Source: Amborella trichopoda
Taxonomy: Eukaryota > Streptophyta > Magnoliopsida > Amborellales > Amborellaceae
Length of the DNA stretch: 64,000 bases
NCBI RefSeq assembly: GCF_000471905.2
Contig: NW_006494789.1
Coordinates: forward strand, 5,121,344-5,185,343
Direction of reading: 5' to 3'
The notes under the pieces are model-generated. The model searched no databases, was not told where the DNA came from, and saw nothing but the letters and a program-made list of their open reading frames with translations. Below, piece after piece: positions 38,100-49,500 of the stretch. Positions within the stretch are counted from its first letter, which is position 1. Every line of letters begins with the position of its first letter. A program made the translations under genes and the position numbers.

Positions 38100-39760
38100 C
38101 ATCATCTCATCATTTGACCTCACCTTAATGTGGCCTTAATATGTGTAATCTTGTCTCTATAGGATTCTGGTGTTTCATTTACCATCATGGATTTAACAAT
38201 GGTCAGGCTTAGAGGTTCTTCTTCCCTGGAACGGTCGAGTTGCTCATCACTGGGAAGCGAAGGGATAATGGAGGCTTTGGTGCCGATTTCCTCGAAAACT
38301 TCTTCTTCATTTGGGGTGATATGTTCCCATTGAGTTTGCTGACCACATACCTCTTGTTTGATGGAGTTTTTTATCCTGAGTTCGACTGCTGCCCCTTCAA
38401 CAACATTATTGACGATGGTTATTGGCCTTTCTCTTGGGCTTACTTCATTCTTCAAGAGTGGATATCCTTAGCATCGAATGAAAATGCGAAACTCTCACAA
38501 GACAACGAGGTCACATCGTCATCATTGATAGAACATATTAAGCTTTCGAGACATGGGGAGAGCATGCAATCAATCCCATAAGGAATTATGGTGTCTTCGG
38601 GGCATGGAGAAGCCATTTGACTGAGGTGGCCAATATAGAGAGTGCGGCTCATCCCATCCCCTACCAAGGGGTGATTTTCCACGATTGAGAATGATGAGCT
38701 CTCATCATAGGATGTAGTGAGTGAGCGAATTTGGGTAAGGGAGGCTGCATCATCAAAATCGGGCTCCTCACTATCAAATGAGAATGTGAAATTCTCAAAG
38801 AATGATAAGGCCACATTGTTATCATCAAGAGAACACACAAGATGTTCATAGCATGGGGAAAAATGCGGTCGGCTTCGTAGGGAATCATGACACCTTCGGG
38901 GAATAAAGAATCCATTTTAGTAAGGTGATCAGTGGAGGGATTGCATCTCATCCCATCTGCTACTAGGGAGTGTTTTTTTCTCGAACAAGAGTGACGAGCT
39001 CTCATCAAAGGCAAGAGAAATTGGGTGGGTGAGGGTAAGGGATTTTGCATCATCAGAACTAGCCAGAGGAGGTTGCGGTTCATAAAGTCTCTGAGATTCT
39101 AAGACGAATCCAGGCAAAGGCTAAGAAGTGATGAACAAGGCCATAGTTTCCTCCTTGTTCATGAGGTTTATCTCGACAATGAGGCTCTCACCCTTTGAAG
39201 CAATTTAGCAGTATCAACTTGCTCTTCAGTTGCATCCTAGGGTGCCGATATGTTGGTGTAGTCTTCGAGTGGAGATGGTGGGTCATTCTCTTACAGCTTG
39301 GGAATGATATCAAACTCTTCACAGTTCAGAACTTGCACGACTAGGGAGTCAAGCGAGCATGTGATGGCTTCTTTGGAGGGGGCAATGTTGGTCTTTTCCA
39401 CATGCTCCATAACTTTCTTGGGTTCAATTTCTACCTTTTCAAAAGCTTTGGAAGTGCCCTCACATAATTTGGGAAGGACAAATCTGAGCTTTTTAACCGT
39501 AAGTGGCTTGGAGCTAACCGGTTTAGTTGGGTCTTCATTTTGGATTTCGTCCTTTGTCCCGTTAGTGGGTTCGACTTCCATCATGTTTGATATTTTGGGA
39601 CTGCCCCAAGTTGGTGTTTTCAGGCTCAGCAAGAGTCTAGGTGAGACTTGTTCGAGCTTGATGGGGTTGTCGGTGTCAGACCGGCTCTTTGCCCCGTTCA
39701 CAAGCTCGTCTTGCCCCAAGCCAAGCTTCGAACGTTATATATAGCTGGCCTTACCACGCC
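38100..39760 (-). mobile_element. Extra ORF region upstream of gag in fossil E, with a repeated module
   Basis: Acidic, Ser/Leu-rich coding-like sequence preceding gag on the minus strand, in the position where Tat/Ogre elements carry an extra ORF. Within 38452-39117 a module of about 100 residues recurs at least twice with a period near 295 bp. One copy has CSLDDNNV, FENFTFSFD and YDESSSFS; the other has CSINDDDV, CESFAFSFD and FDESSSLL. A Lys/Glu-rich stretch (39291-39719) lies before it. I recognise no known domain. It is broken, and part of it could be captured host sequence. Confidence 0.5.
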
Positions 39761-40510
39761 CCAAGCAACCTCTTTAATACTCACCACATGGCATGCCTCT
39801 CCAATATCATCCACATCAAGGGGGGCAAGAGCGGAGAAGGGGTTCACATCTTTGGAAGGAAACTCTTCAATTATCTTCTTTTCTTTGTCCTTGAGTTAGG
39901 ATTTCAATGTCTTTGTCTCTCAGCCCCATAACCGGGCTTGACCATTATTTCCCTTCTTGATGGCCAGATAGAACTACCCCCTGGCGAAGGCGAGCAGTTC
40001 CTCCAACCTCTTTTTATGTTAGTCCGCAGAACTAGGGGTTATTTCTGGTATGTGCTTGTGGGCACCATGCAGAGATGTATTTGGGGTGGCTTTGGAGCCG
40101 GCCCGAGTAAAAGCACAGGGTCGGGCTCACTGTGAAGTGTGCACAATAGGGCGGCTTGGTGGCCACCATTAATGTGGTGAATAAGCATGTGCTTATGTGG
40201 ACTACGACTAGGCCATTGGTCATGTGCTCGTCAAGCATTAGCCTTGAGGTTGCCCCAAGTAGGGTACGTGTTATGCTGTGTAAGTTGGGTGGCCTTCGGG
40301 CTACCTCTGTGAGTTGGGACGATGGTTCAACCACCGATTTGGTGTGTGTGGAGGGCATTGTTAAGACGAATGCCAATGTGCATGTGAGGATGACGGGGTG
40401 TGGCCTTTAGACTGCCCGTGGGAGTAATGACAGGCAAGCTGTCGATTGCATAAAGGTGAGGGGTAGCCTTTTGGCTACCCCGAGCATCAAGACTGGTGGA
40501 GTAATAAAGT
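39761..40510. other. Unassigned, probably fossil E internal sequence
   Basis: Phrases such as GTTGCCCCAAGTAGGG and GGCCTTCGGGCTACC, with weak internal repetition. No gene or 5' LTR junction could be recognised, so the 5' end of E is not located. Confidence 0.35.
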
Positions 40511-42880
40511 GACAACTCTAAGATCTTAGGGCACTAGGACCAAGGGTCTTAGAACCCCAAGTGAGTCATGAGGAGAATCTATATGCATGGGAGGTACTGA
40601 GAGGGTTAAGGATTACCTCTTAGTTTATGTCGATTGTTATATTTTTGCCTCATAACTGTGTGATGGGCCAAGATGATATGATTTGTGTTCATGTGATTAT
40701 GTGATATGAGCTCAATGGTAAGATAACCATGTATATGTGCCAAGAGAGATACCCCAGAGTCACTCAACAATTTGACTATTGGATGATACTGAGAAGGTGG
40801 CTTTAGAGTCTTGATCTAGCCGAGTGGAGTGTTCCAATTCCTAATTAATCTCCAAATTTTCATTGTCAATATTTTTAAAAAGTTTTAAAATGATTTATTT
40901 TAATTAAAAATTCTTAAAATAATTTTTGTGAATTGTTTAGAATTTTTTCATATTTGTTTGAGCAAGAAATGTATTTTTAAAATTATTTGAGCTAAATGAC
41001 AATTGAGGACAGTTCCTCAGGACACTCAATTAGTCAATGGGTATCCATGTGGAGGCCTTGGGGGTCGCACGTAGAGGGTAACATGGGGGTGACATCAACC
41101 CCCTTAGGGAGACCATATCCTTTTGTTTTTTGTTGGACTAAGTGAGGGGCATATATTATGGTATTTTATGAAATATTGTGGTTTTAAAAAAATATTGCGA
41201 GCACATGTTAAATATGAAAAGCAAGGGGTTTGTGCACATGTATGAGGATTCTAGAAAGGGCATAGGGCTTATAATTATAAGCCCAACCTAAGGGTATATG
41301 GTAATTATGAAATAAACCACCTAGTTTATGTGCTACATGCTCTTATAAAATGCAGGGAAGTTTTGAAATTTGCTTTTGCTAGAATTTTAAAAAATTATCA
41401 CAACAGTATGACCTAAAAATTGATTTTTGATTTAATTAATTATTACAAGCATGGGTATTTTAATACAAGAGAAATTGGAGTGAATTAAAAGATGATAAAG
41501 GCATTTAAATCCATACCAAACATCTTGAGGGCATGATAGCGGATAATCGGTGAAGAGCAAGCCTCTCTTTGTAGCCATTAAATGATGACATGGAGGGTCA
41601 AGATTTGTCTACTAGAAGCATCTATACACTTCGTGGTTAGAAGCTTTTTAGTACCCCTTTTAAGTCTTTATAGCACAGTTGAGTTCACTCTCTTTCTCTC
41701 TCTAATGGCACGCCACTCTCTCTCTCTCTTTCTAGCTCTCTAAGTGGCACAGCCCTAGGCATTCTCCTCTTCCTTTCTCTCTTTTCAAAGTATGAATGAA
41801 GGTGACGTGCTAGAAAGTTCCATTGCAGCTCCTTGATGACTCAATTAATAGTGATTCAAAGCTTAAATCTAAAGCATGCATGATCTAGTCTTAAAGCCTT
41901 CATCAATTGAGTAAGAACTTACCATTTTCCTTTGATTCTAATTGATTCTCCTTGTTGTAATTTCCTAACTACGACAAGCTATCTGCATCATTTAGATGAT
42001 AGATCATTGATTTCTTAGATATATCTGGATCCTTTTTTATCCATATAGTTGAAGGCATCATCCATGTACAAATTGATCTAGTTTTCATGATGTTGTTTTC
42101 ATAAGAAGAGATTATGACGATATTATGTGGCCCGATTTGTGAACTCAATCAAACCAGTTTTATATTTTAAGATCTACAATTTCTGTCATGATTTTCCCAC
42201 TTGATTTGATCATTTGATCTATGCAAATCCTTGCATGTTTCAAGTATATATCAGTAGATGCTTGGCATCCCACTCTTGGGATGATGAATTTGGCCGAATT
42301 TTGAGTTAGGCCATCACTTGTACCCGAATGGCACATAGCTAAGGCTCAAGGCCATAAACCGAGCACTTGAGAGCTCCAATCGACTTCCCATAGACATATT
42401 GCATTATACACTTAAGCATATGTGTGTTGCTATGTTGGAGATTATGTCATATTGAGTTTTATTAAGTTTATTGATGTATAATTTTGCATTATAATTTTGA
42501 ATTGTTCAGAAATTTCAAAAGCACCTCATACATGTATAGTTTGATGATCTCTTTTAATAATTTGTTTTGTTGATGGACAAGAAATCATAATTGAGTTGTA
42601 TCATCTATTTTTTTATTGTATTTTTTAGTCATATCTTCACTATAATCACAGTAAAGTTGCTGCAATTTTATGTTGTAAGTTGAATTTAGAGTATATTGTG
42701 AGAAATCAAGTTGTATTGTCTTGAGTTTTTCACATAACTGTAGTCCAAGTGTAGGAGGAAATTGTACTTGTCTCTATGAGGGTTTCATCGAAGGGCATAG
42801 GCATGGCTTTTGTTTTGGGCGGACCTCAAAACGATCTCAAGAAAATTACATTGGAGTGTAAAATTTCAACTCCACGGCAA
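40511..42880 (+). mobile_element. LTR-like block F, Ty3/gypsy type (borders approximate)
   Basis: It begins TGACAACTCTAAGATC, TTAGGGCACTAGG, AGAACCCCAAGTGAG, much like the start of Tekay-type LTRs. It ends near 42880 after GGGCATAGGCATGG and GGGCGGACCTCAAAACG, phrases typical of the other end of such LTRs. A pyrimidine-rich transcription-start-like region (ACTCTCTTTCTCTCTC) lies near 41685-41730. No matching 5-bp duplication was found and no internal region follows, so it is probably an old solo LTR. Confidence 0.5.
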
Positions 42881-43695
42881 TTAGCTTATCCCAATACAAG
42901 CGTGGATTGTGCTATTCCACCTATTTCGGTGGAATTGGCTTATCGACCTTTTTGACTGGAAAACACGGATGGTGTAATTCATGGGACTATGTAATCCATG
43001 CCATATGTGCTACCAAATGGCGAAGAAGGGCCGAAAAGTTCGATAATCTTATCCTGGAGAGCCCAATCCAAGTTGCCAAATGCCCTTGATTTCTATACAC
43101 TCAATTCTGAGTTGAGCCTGGGGTGGTACAAGGAAGGTCGGAGAGAGAGGAGGAAGAAAAAAAGTTTGATGAAGGGGCAGTAGGAAGAGGCAATACAAAG
43201 AGGTGGGTAGGAGTTGGCCACCAGAGGATTGGAGAAGCTCCATATTTGGATGAGAGGTGGAGATCACGGGGTGAGAGGGAAGCCGCACACGTGAGAGAGG
43301 GGTTCAGTATAGGGGCAAAAGCAACGGTCAAAAGCCTATGAGCGTCTATGAAGGGACAGTGTAATCAATGGGGTATAATAAACTTTGGCTCAACCACCAT
43401 GGGTTTCGGCAGAGCGACCCTCTACTTCCCGGGGATGCTGATGCCAGTGATATGGACACAATATAGAAGACCATCGACGTAGAAATGCACATTGGAGGGT
43501 AAGGATTGGGGATCAAGCGCTTAAATGAGGATTCTGATGGATCCTTGAGGGAGATTGCCAATGCACATAAACAAAAGTGCCGATGTGGTCTCCTATGGTT
43601 TTGAAGGTGAGCGGGTGCCAAAGGATAGGAATGTGAGAAAACCTCTAAGAGACCCAAGAGTTGGGTACCAGGTTTCCAGAGTCAGAGCGGCACCT
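42881..43695. other. Unassigned stretch; weak coding-like signal on minus strand
   Basis: Minus-strand frames at about 43346-43830 carry a patch like a LINE ORF1 or gag domain (WDGSILFFFYSDFYV, GAALTLETWYPTLG), but the match is weak and frames change. Nothing firm can be called. Confidence 0.3.
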
Positions 43696-43699
43696 TTTA

Positions 43700-44600
43700 A
43701 GGGAGGACGGGAAGATTGAAGAGCCATGCGAACATAGAAATCCGAGTAGAAGAAGAATAAAATGGAGCCATCCCAGAGTTTTCTCGTTGCATCAATAACG
43801 CGTGGAAAACTATCTCGTGGCATCCATAACACGTTAATTTTGCAGTATCCCTTTTCTCTTCGTCAAATTTTGGTTGGCGCGATCTTTTTGGGTGTAAATC
43901 GTTTATCGCTGCCCCTTGATATTTAGTTTTTACTCGTAAACCTGCACCCTTGATATGTAGTTTCAATGTGTAAAGCAACTCGAAAACCTTCATTCAAAGT
44001 CCATGGCCGATGTAGAAAAATGTCGTCCCTAATGGTTAGTTGAAGGCTATTTACATATCGAGCTACCTTTTTTCCATCTCTTTTAATTTGTTTATGATCC
44101 ACAAGAAGAAAATTTTCTTTTAATTTCTTTTTCAACTTTTTGCTAATTTTTCATTTTCCACTATGAAGTCGGGATCGTTGAACTTGCTCCCACCAAGCTA
44201 CAACATACCCACAGAGCTTGTAGCAACAAGTTTAACATTACATTCCTCTGGCAATTCACTCTATTCGAAATATTTCTCAACTGTACTTAGCCAATCAATA
44301 AAAGCTTCAATGTGAAGCTTACCACAAAATTCTGAGAGATTGATTTTAATACGGAAATCTCGTAGTTGCTCTACAGTATGTGGATCTTGTTTGCAAATTT
44401 CTTCTTGACGTTCTGGATCAGCAGCCCGGGTCCGTCGAAAAGCTTGTTTTGTCTCTACAGTGAGATTTAGGGGCAAGTTAAGGTTGCAGGCACCCCCTTC
44501 TTGATGAATAATGTCCTCCAATCATTGCAACCTCTGACTGGTTTCACTTATTTCTCATCAGATACCCTCCAACGTTGTATTCAAGCTCTCCTGAATTTGC
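43700..44600 (-). mobile_element. gag relic of a short-LTR chromovirus (fossil G, Reina-like)
   Basis: Minus-strand pieces: KINLSEFCGKLHIEAFIDWL (about 44285-44344) corresponds to the gag motif .I..F.GKL....F.DWL.TVE. A later block, at 43923-44135, has KRDGKKVARYVNSL and RPWTLNEGFRVALHIE, the usual V..Y...F / YW.L.D...LA...E part. A CYGC zinc-knuckle start lies near 43835. Broken; pol is missing. Confidence 0.7.
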
Positions 44601-44691
44601 TGACCCATATAATCTATGAGTTGCGATAATATATCCTCGAATGTAAGAACAAGTTTTGACAACATCATAATTGTTGGATCTCTGGCTTACT

Positions 44692-44704
44692 GGCTCTAAT
44701 ACCA
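44692..44704 (-). promoter_or_regulatory. Primer-binding site of fossil G (tRNA-Met)
   Basis: The minus strand reads TGGTATTAGAGCC, one base off the canonical TGGTATCAGAGCC, two bases after the LTR end. Confidence 0.8.
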
Positions 44705-44706
44705 AC

Positions 44707-45105
44707 TGATGCAGGGAGAAATAATATACTTATAATAAAAATAAAACAATGGGTGAAACATTAAAGAAAAAACAATAACAAATATGAGAGAATATAGCCT
44801 CTCTCAATATTTACAAGGGGAATCCACCCCAAAAACAATGTCGTAAGGGAATCCACCTATAAAGATCTTATCACAAGATCAATTTTATTCAACTCTCATT
44901 ATCTGATTATTCTCCAATCATTTATAATAAATGGATATCTCCCTTTAAATAGACTTCAAAAAATAAATAAGAAAAAAAAAAACCCTCTCTATCTTGGATA
45001 AACCTTTCCCTTATCTCTCTCCTCTACCTCACGTGCCATCTCACTCTCCCTGTCTATTCTTAATTAAAAATAAATATAAATAAACTCTAATTTTTATTTG
45101 CATCA
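44707..45105 (-). mobile_element. 5' LTR of fossil G, 399 bp
   Basis: The ends are TGATGCAG and TTGCATCA, with the short imperfect inverted termini usual for LTRs. The length and the TGATGCA start fit Reina-type chromoviruses. The partner LTR is not in the window, so the element is a 5' remnant and its target duplication cannot be tested. Confidence 0.75.
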
Positions 45106-46505
45106 GATTGTCTCTCCGAAGAGAGAAACACCCAACCAAAGATGAACCCAAATTTGATTTCAAGAAAGATAGAGGGAGTTTGATGGCGATAAAATTGTAG
45201 GTCTTTGAGTAGAGAGAAGTGGAAATGGCGGGATGGGAGTCGTGAAAGGTCGGAGTTTAGGGGAAGGGATAGAGCGGAATGTTGACGTAGGGTTGAGTTG
45301 GGATTGGTGTTGCTGGGTGGCCGGGAAATGGGGGAGAAAGAATGTACAAAACCAAAGAAAGAGCAGATTTGAAGGACACAAGTATTAGTGGGTCAAGCTC
45401 TCAGACAGACCCACGCTTTAACAAGAGAAGCATACTCCATACAAGATACGCCCAATGCTAAATGAAAATAGAGCTTTCTGTACAAGGGAAGTCAATTTCA
45501 CTCGTACACAATGTAATCACGAGGAGTTGAGGTCAACAGATTTATTGCAAATAGAGTTTAAAGTTTAAAGTTAGCCGTCTATACTTTTTTATAGATTTTT
45601 GTTTTGTTGAAGTTGACACAATACGTTGCATGGTTTGATGAAGTTGATCAAAGAAATACCAAGTGCATGAGAAGACGACACCCCGCATTTGCATCAAGTC
45701 TCATCTTAACATAGAAGAAAACTAAGCTTCCTTTTCGTTTCTTTTTTTTCTATTAATGTTTTGAAGAAAACTTATTTTTGCAAGACCACTAGAATCTAAA
45801 GGAATAAAAAGGGCAATAGCTATAATCATGCGTTATTGCTAAAAAAAAAAAAAATACATGATCCGCAATGCAACATCTTCCCAATTTATATATTGAACAC
45901 CGATACCACTGTAAGTAGTTAAATGTTACAATGTGTATTCTGCATCGAAACTCAACCCAACAGGGTTTGAAGGCAAGAGAAATCATGTGCGATTATAAGA
46001 ACATTGGTAGGAGGAACCTCACTGGTTAGCCTTCAAAATAACAAAAAAGCTATAAAAAATTACACTGTATATATATTGATTGCACAACCATTTTTGGATA
46101 GCTCTCCCGATGGGGATCTGATCAACAAGGAGATTCCAGGATACATTCATGGCTATAAATACTCTTTTCCAGTATTAGCGACATTCTTCAGGAGTATCCA
46201 ACGTCTCGACGCCAAGCTAGTAACACTTATGGAGAGAGCAGCCGACAGCAACAACTGGAAAACTGGAATTAGGTTGGCAATCATCCATCTTATGTAATCT
46301 CCCTGAATTTGGCCGAGGTAGGCAATCCGAGTCCCAAGGACCTCTTTATTCCATATCATTGTACAGAATCCACAAATGATTAGCTTCCAGTTAGACAATG
46401 GCTCACCCTTACGCATGAGTAGTCAACGTAGCTTTATATATGTCATCCACAATTACAAAAAGCTTGTGCTTTACCCACCCCTCAAAACAAAGAAACACCA
46501 AATCC
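45106..46505. other. Intergenic sequence and probable 3' UTR of the flippase gene
   Basis: No gene recognised. The 3' UTR of the minus-strand P4-ATPase should occupy some hundreds of bases below 46505, but I cannot fix a polyadenylation site. A proline-rich minus-strand ORF at 45160-45381 has no recognisable domain or support. Confidence 0.4.
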
Positions 46506-49500
46506 TCAGTTACTCTTATAATTTCTTGAATATGTAGAAGACAGTCTAGAAGGGCTAGCATTAAAGACATCAAATGATGCTGACACCCCTGAAGCTCTTC
46601 TTATGGCAGATGGGGAATCACTTAGTAAAGGCTCATATACTGAGTTCCTGCTCTTCGGTAGCGTTATCGACATTGGAATGACTTCCTTCTCAGTAGTCCT
46701 TGACTGCGACTCCATGTTCCCAAGAGGCAGGTAGGGTGCACGCAAACGCTCTGCCTGTTGCAGTATATTAATGGTACTTGACCTATATGTGTAGCGGAAG
46801 TACTTTAGAGCTAGAACTGGAGCCATACCAACGATCACTAGAAGCTGCAAAATCAAGAACAATCCATAGTCACTACAAGCCACAAAGATTTGTTTCTTCT
46901 GCTTTGTTTGCAAAAGGAAGGTTCAATAATCCCGTGAGCTTCCTCAATATTGGATGTCTCACAGATAAGTCTAAGTGCTTAGAATTAAGAAACCACAAAT
47001 ATTAATACTAAGGTTTATACTTTAGGGAAGAATTCTATATTCTACTGGGCTCTAACCACACTAAGGTTTATACTTTAGGGAAGTATTCTATGATGTAGTG
47101 GGCTCTAACCATACTCTTCAGGTTCTCACCATCCATTGAAATGTACAGTAAAGGAGACAAAGTGAATCCCACCATTGGCTTCATCCTGTTCTGTGAACCC
47201 CACTCTCCCTCTATCATCCATCCATCATTTTAATGGAGGGTAATAACCTGATGGAAAATGAATTTATGTAGACCATTTGTTTATAGTATAATATCTCTGT
47301 ACTTTTGCAATAATGCATAGCAAGTAACTCACCATCATGGTTACCCAGTAAGCTGGCTGACCACAGATTCGGAACATCACTGTGTACATCCCAGCCCATG
47401 GAATGGTACTGACCAAAAAATTAATGATATAGAAGGCAACAAGGTTCCCCCAAATAGCAAGATGTTGCAATAGCGTGAAGGAGCTGCATGCCAAACATAA
47501 TACAATGAAAGATATGAGGAAAAGGTTAAAATAGGACTTATGGAAAAGTAGAGCCTCATCTCAAAATTCCGAAAAAATGGCAGTTCTGGCATCGGAGAAC
47601 CTTCAAATTGATCATCTCGACTTTGAAAATTATGGTTGTGAAAAAGAATTAGGATTTCAAGCCCTAAAAATAGTGCATATTGCAACACATCATCCAAACC
47701 ATCCATTTTAAAGCATTCACAAATCCACAAGATTTGTACCATTTTTTTAGCTACAAATTTTATAATCAGTGGTGGACATTGATTTTAGAGCCATCATAGA
47801 GATTTCCCATGCCCAAATTGGTGAGGCTTTACTTTTTTTCATTAGGCCTACGCCATTAGAAACTGCATCCAAACATATTTTCTCACATCATGTACAACTA
47901 AACATATTTTCTCACATCATGTACAACTTCGAAGCTTACTTTGTTTCAAGAGTCACAACAAATGCTTGCAACCATATGCATCCCGACAATGCAACCATAG
48001 ATAGCTCTTCCATTTCACTTCTCTCATCAGAGTAAACATGTATAGTTACAATGAATACGACAAGTGCCTGCGGTGTATCCGACAGTCAGTTGAACAGAAA
48101 TCCAACAAGAAGCCAAATTAGTCAATTTACAAGTCACATAGTTATATTAGCCGCTATCAATACCAGAGTGAGAGACAAAATAAGAAGACTACAAAGAAAA
48201 TCAGGATAGAAACTCACAAAGGAATCTTGGATAAGTAGCTCTAGCAAATGTCACATAAGCTCATGCATCATAAAATCCATCTGGCAAGAGTGTACTTGGC
48301 CGGCCTATGAATGTTCTTTTTTCGCTTTTTTTGCTCTTTTCGATAGAGTTGATATCTTTACAAACATCACATAGTGAAATGAAGGGACTGGTAAACAGAA
48401 TTTCCATCCTTTGTACATCTTTGAAAGTAAAAATATTAGCATGAGTTAGGCTTAAATAAGACCAGACATTTCTTTATGGGTGCGGTTTGTATAGAGCCGA
48501 GGCTCTAAACAATCAAAGTAAACCTTCAAATAGTATAGAGAAATGTGGTTTCAATACTGGAAATCGTTGTGATAGCCTTAAAATATATTTTCAGCTTTAA
48601 TTATAAAATTTAAAGCTTCAAAAATAGTGTAGATCGAGCGGATCCATGAAAACTTGAAAATCTTGAAAACTGACGGTCCAAAAATGTGTAAGAAGATGCA
48701 CTACTTCCAAAACTTGAAATCCATTTTTTTCTTATGTTCATGCATTTTGATATCGAGATGATCAATTTGAGCATATTTGGGCATCAAAACAACCTCTTCT
48801 AGTGAAATTTTTGAGGTGGGGTCTAAATTGATTGTTTAGAGCCTCGGCTCTATATAAACTTCTTTTCTTTATAGGGTTATGTTAGGGTGCTTACACTATG
48901 GAGTAATTTATCATTGTACTCAACAAATTTGAGCACTTATATACCCTTGTTTTATACATAGAGTTTGTTTTTAGTAATGGTATTTTTGGCCATTAGGAGG
49001 GGTGTGATGTCATCTACATGGGATATGACATCACCCACATGGAGCATTAAATGTCACTAGTATGCTCCATATGGATGATGTCACAACCTATGTGGATGAC
49101 GTCATATCCCTCCTAGTGACCAAAAATACCCTTATTAAAAAAATGCTCCATGTACAAAACAAGGGTATAGAAGTGCCCAAAATTTGTTGAGTACAATGTT
49201 AAATTACTCTATAGTGAGAGCACCCTAACATAACCCTTCTTTATATACCATTCTCTATTATTATATTCAAAGCTGCCATGACACATCAACACTATTGGGT
49301 TCCTGACACATTTTTAAGAATGGTTTCGTAAGGCTCTTCCAAAGTTGGAATGAGAATGGGTTGATGAAAGTGACACAAGGAATTCAGTAGCAATATGATG
49401 TCCCTTTGTATAAGGGTTTTGTGGGACTTTTATTGAGTATTCTTTTCTTTTAATTTTTGTATTTCAGAGGCAAATTTTCTTAAAAATGGTCCTCAAATGA

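Noticed and set aside
45160-45381. Proline-rich secreted peptide on the minus strand
   Set aside because: There is no homologue I recognise, no splice or promoter support, and composition alone explains it.
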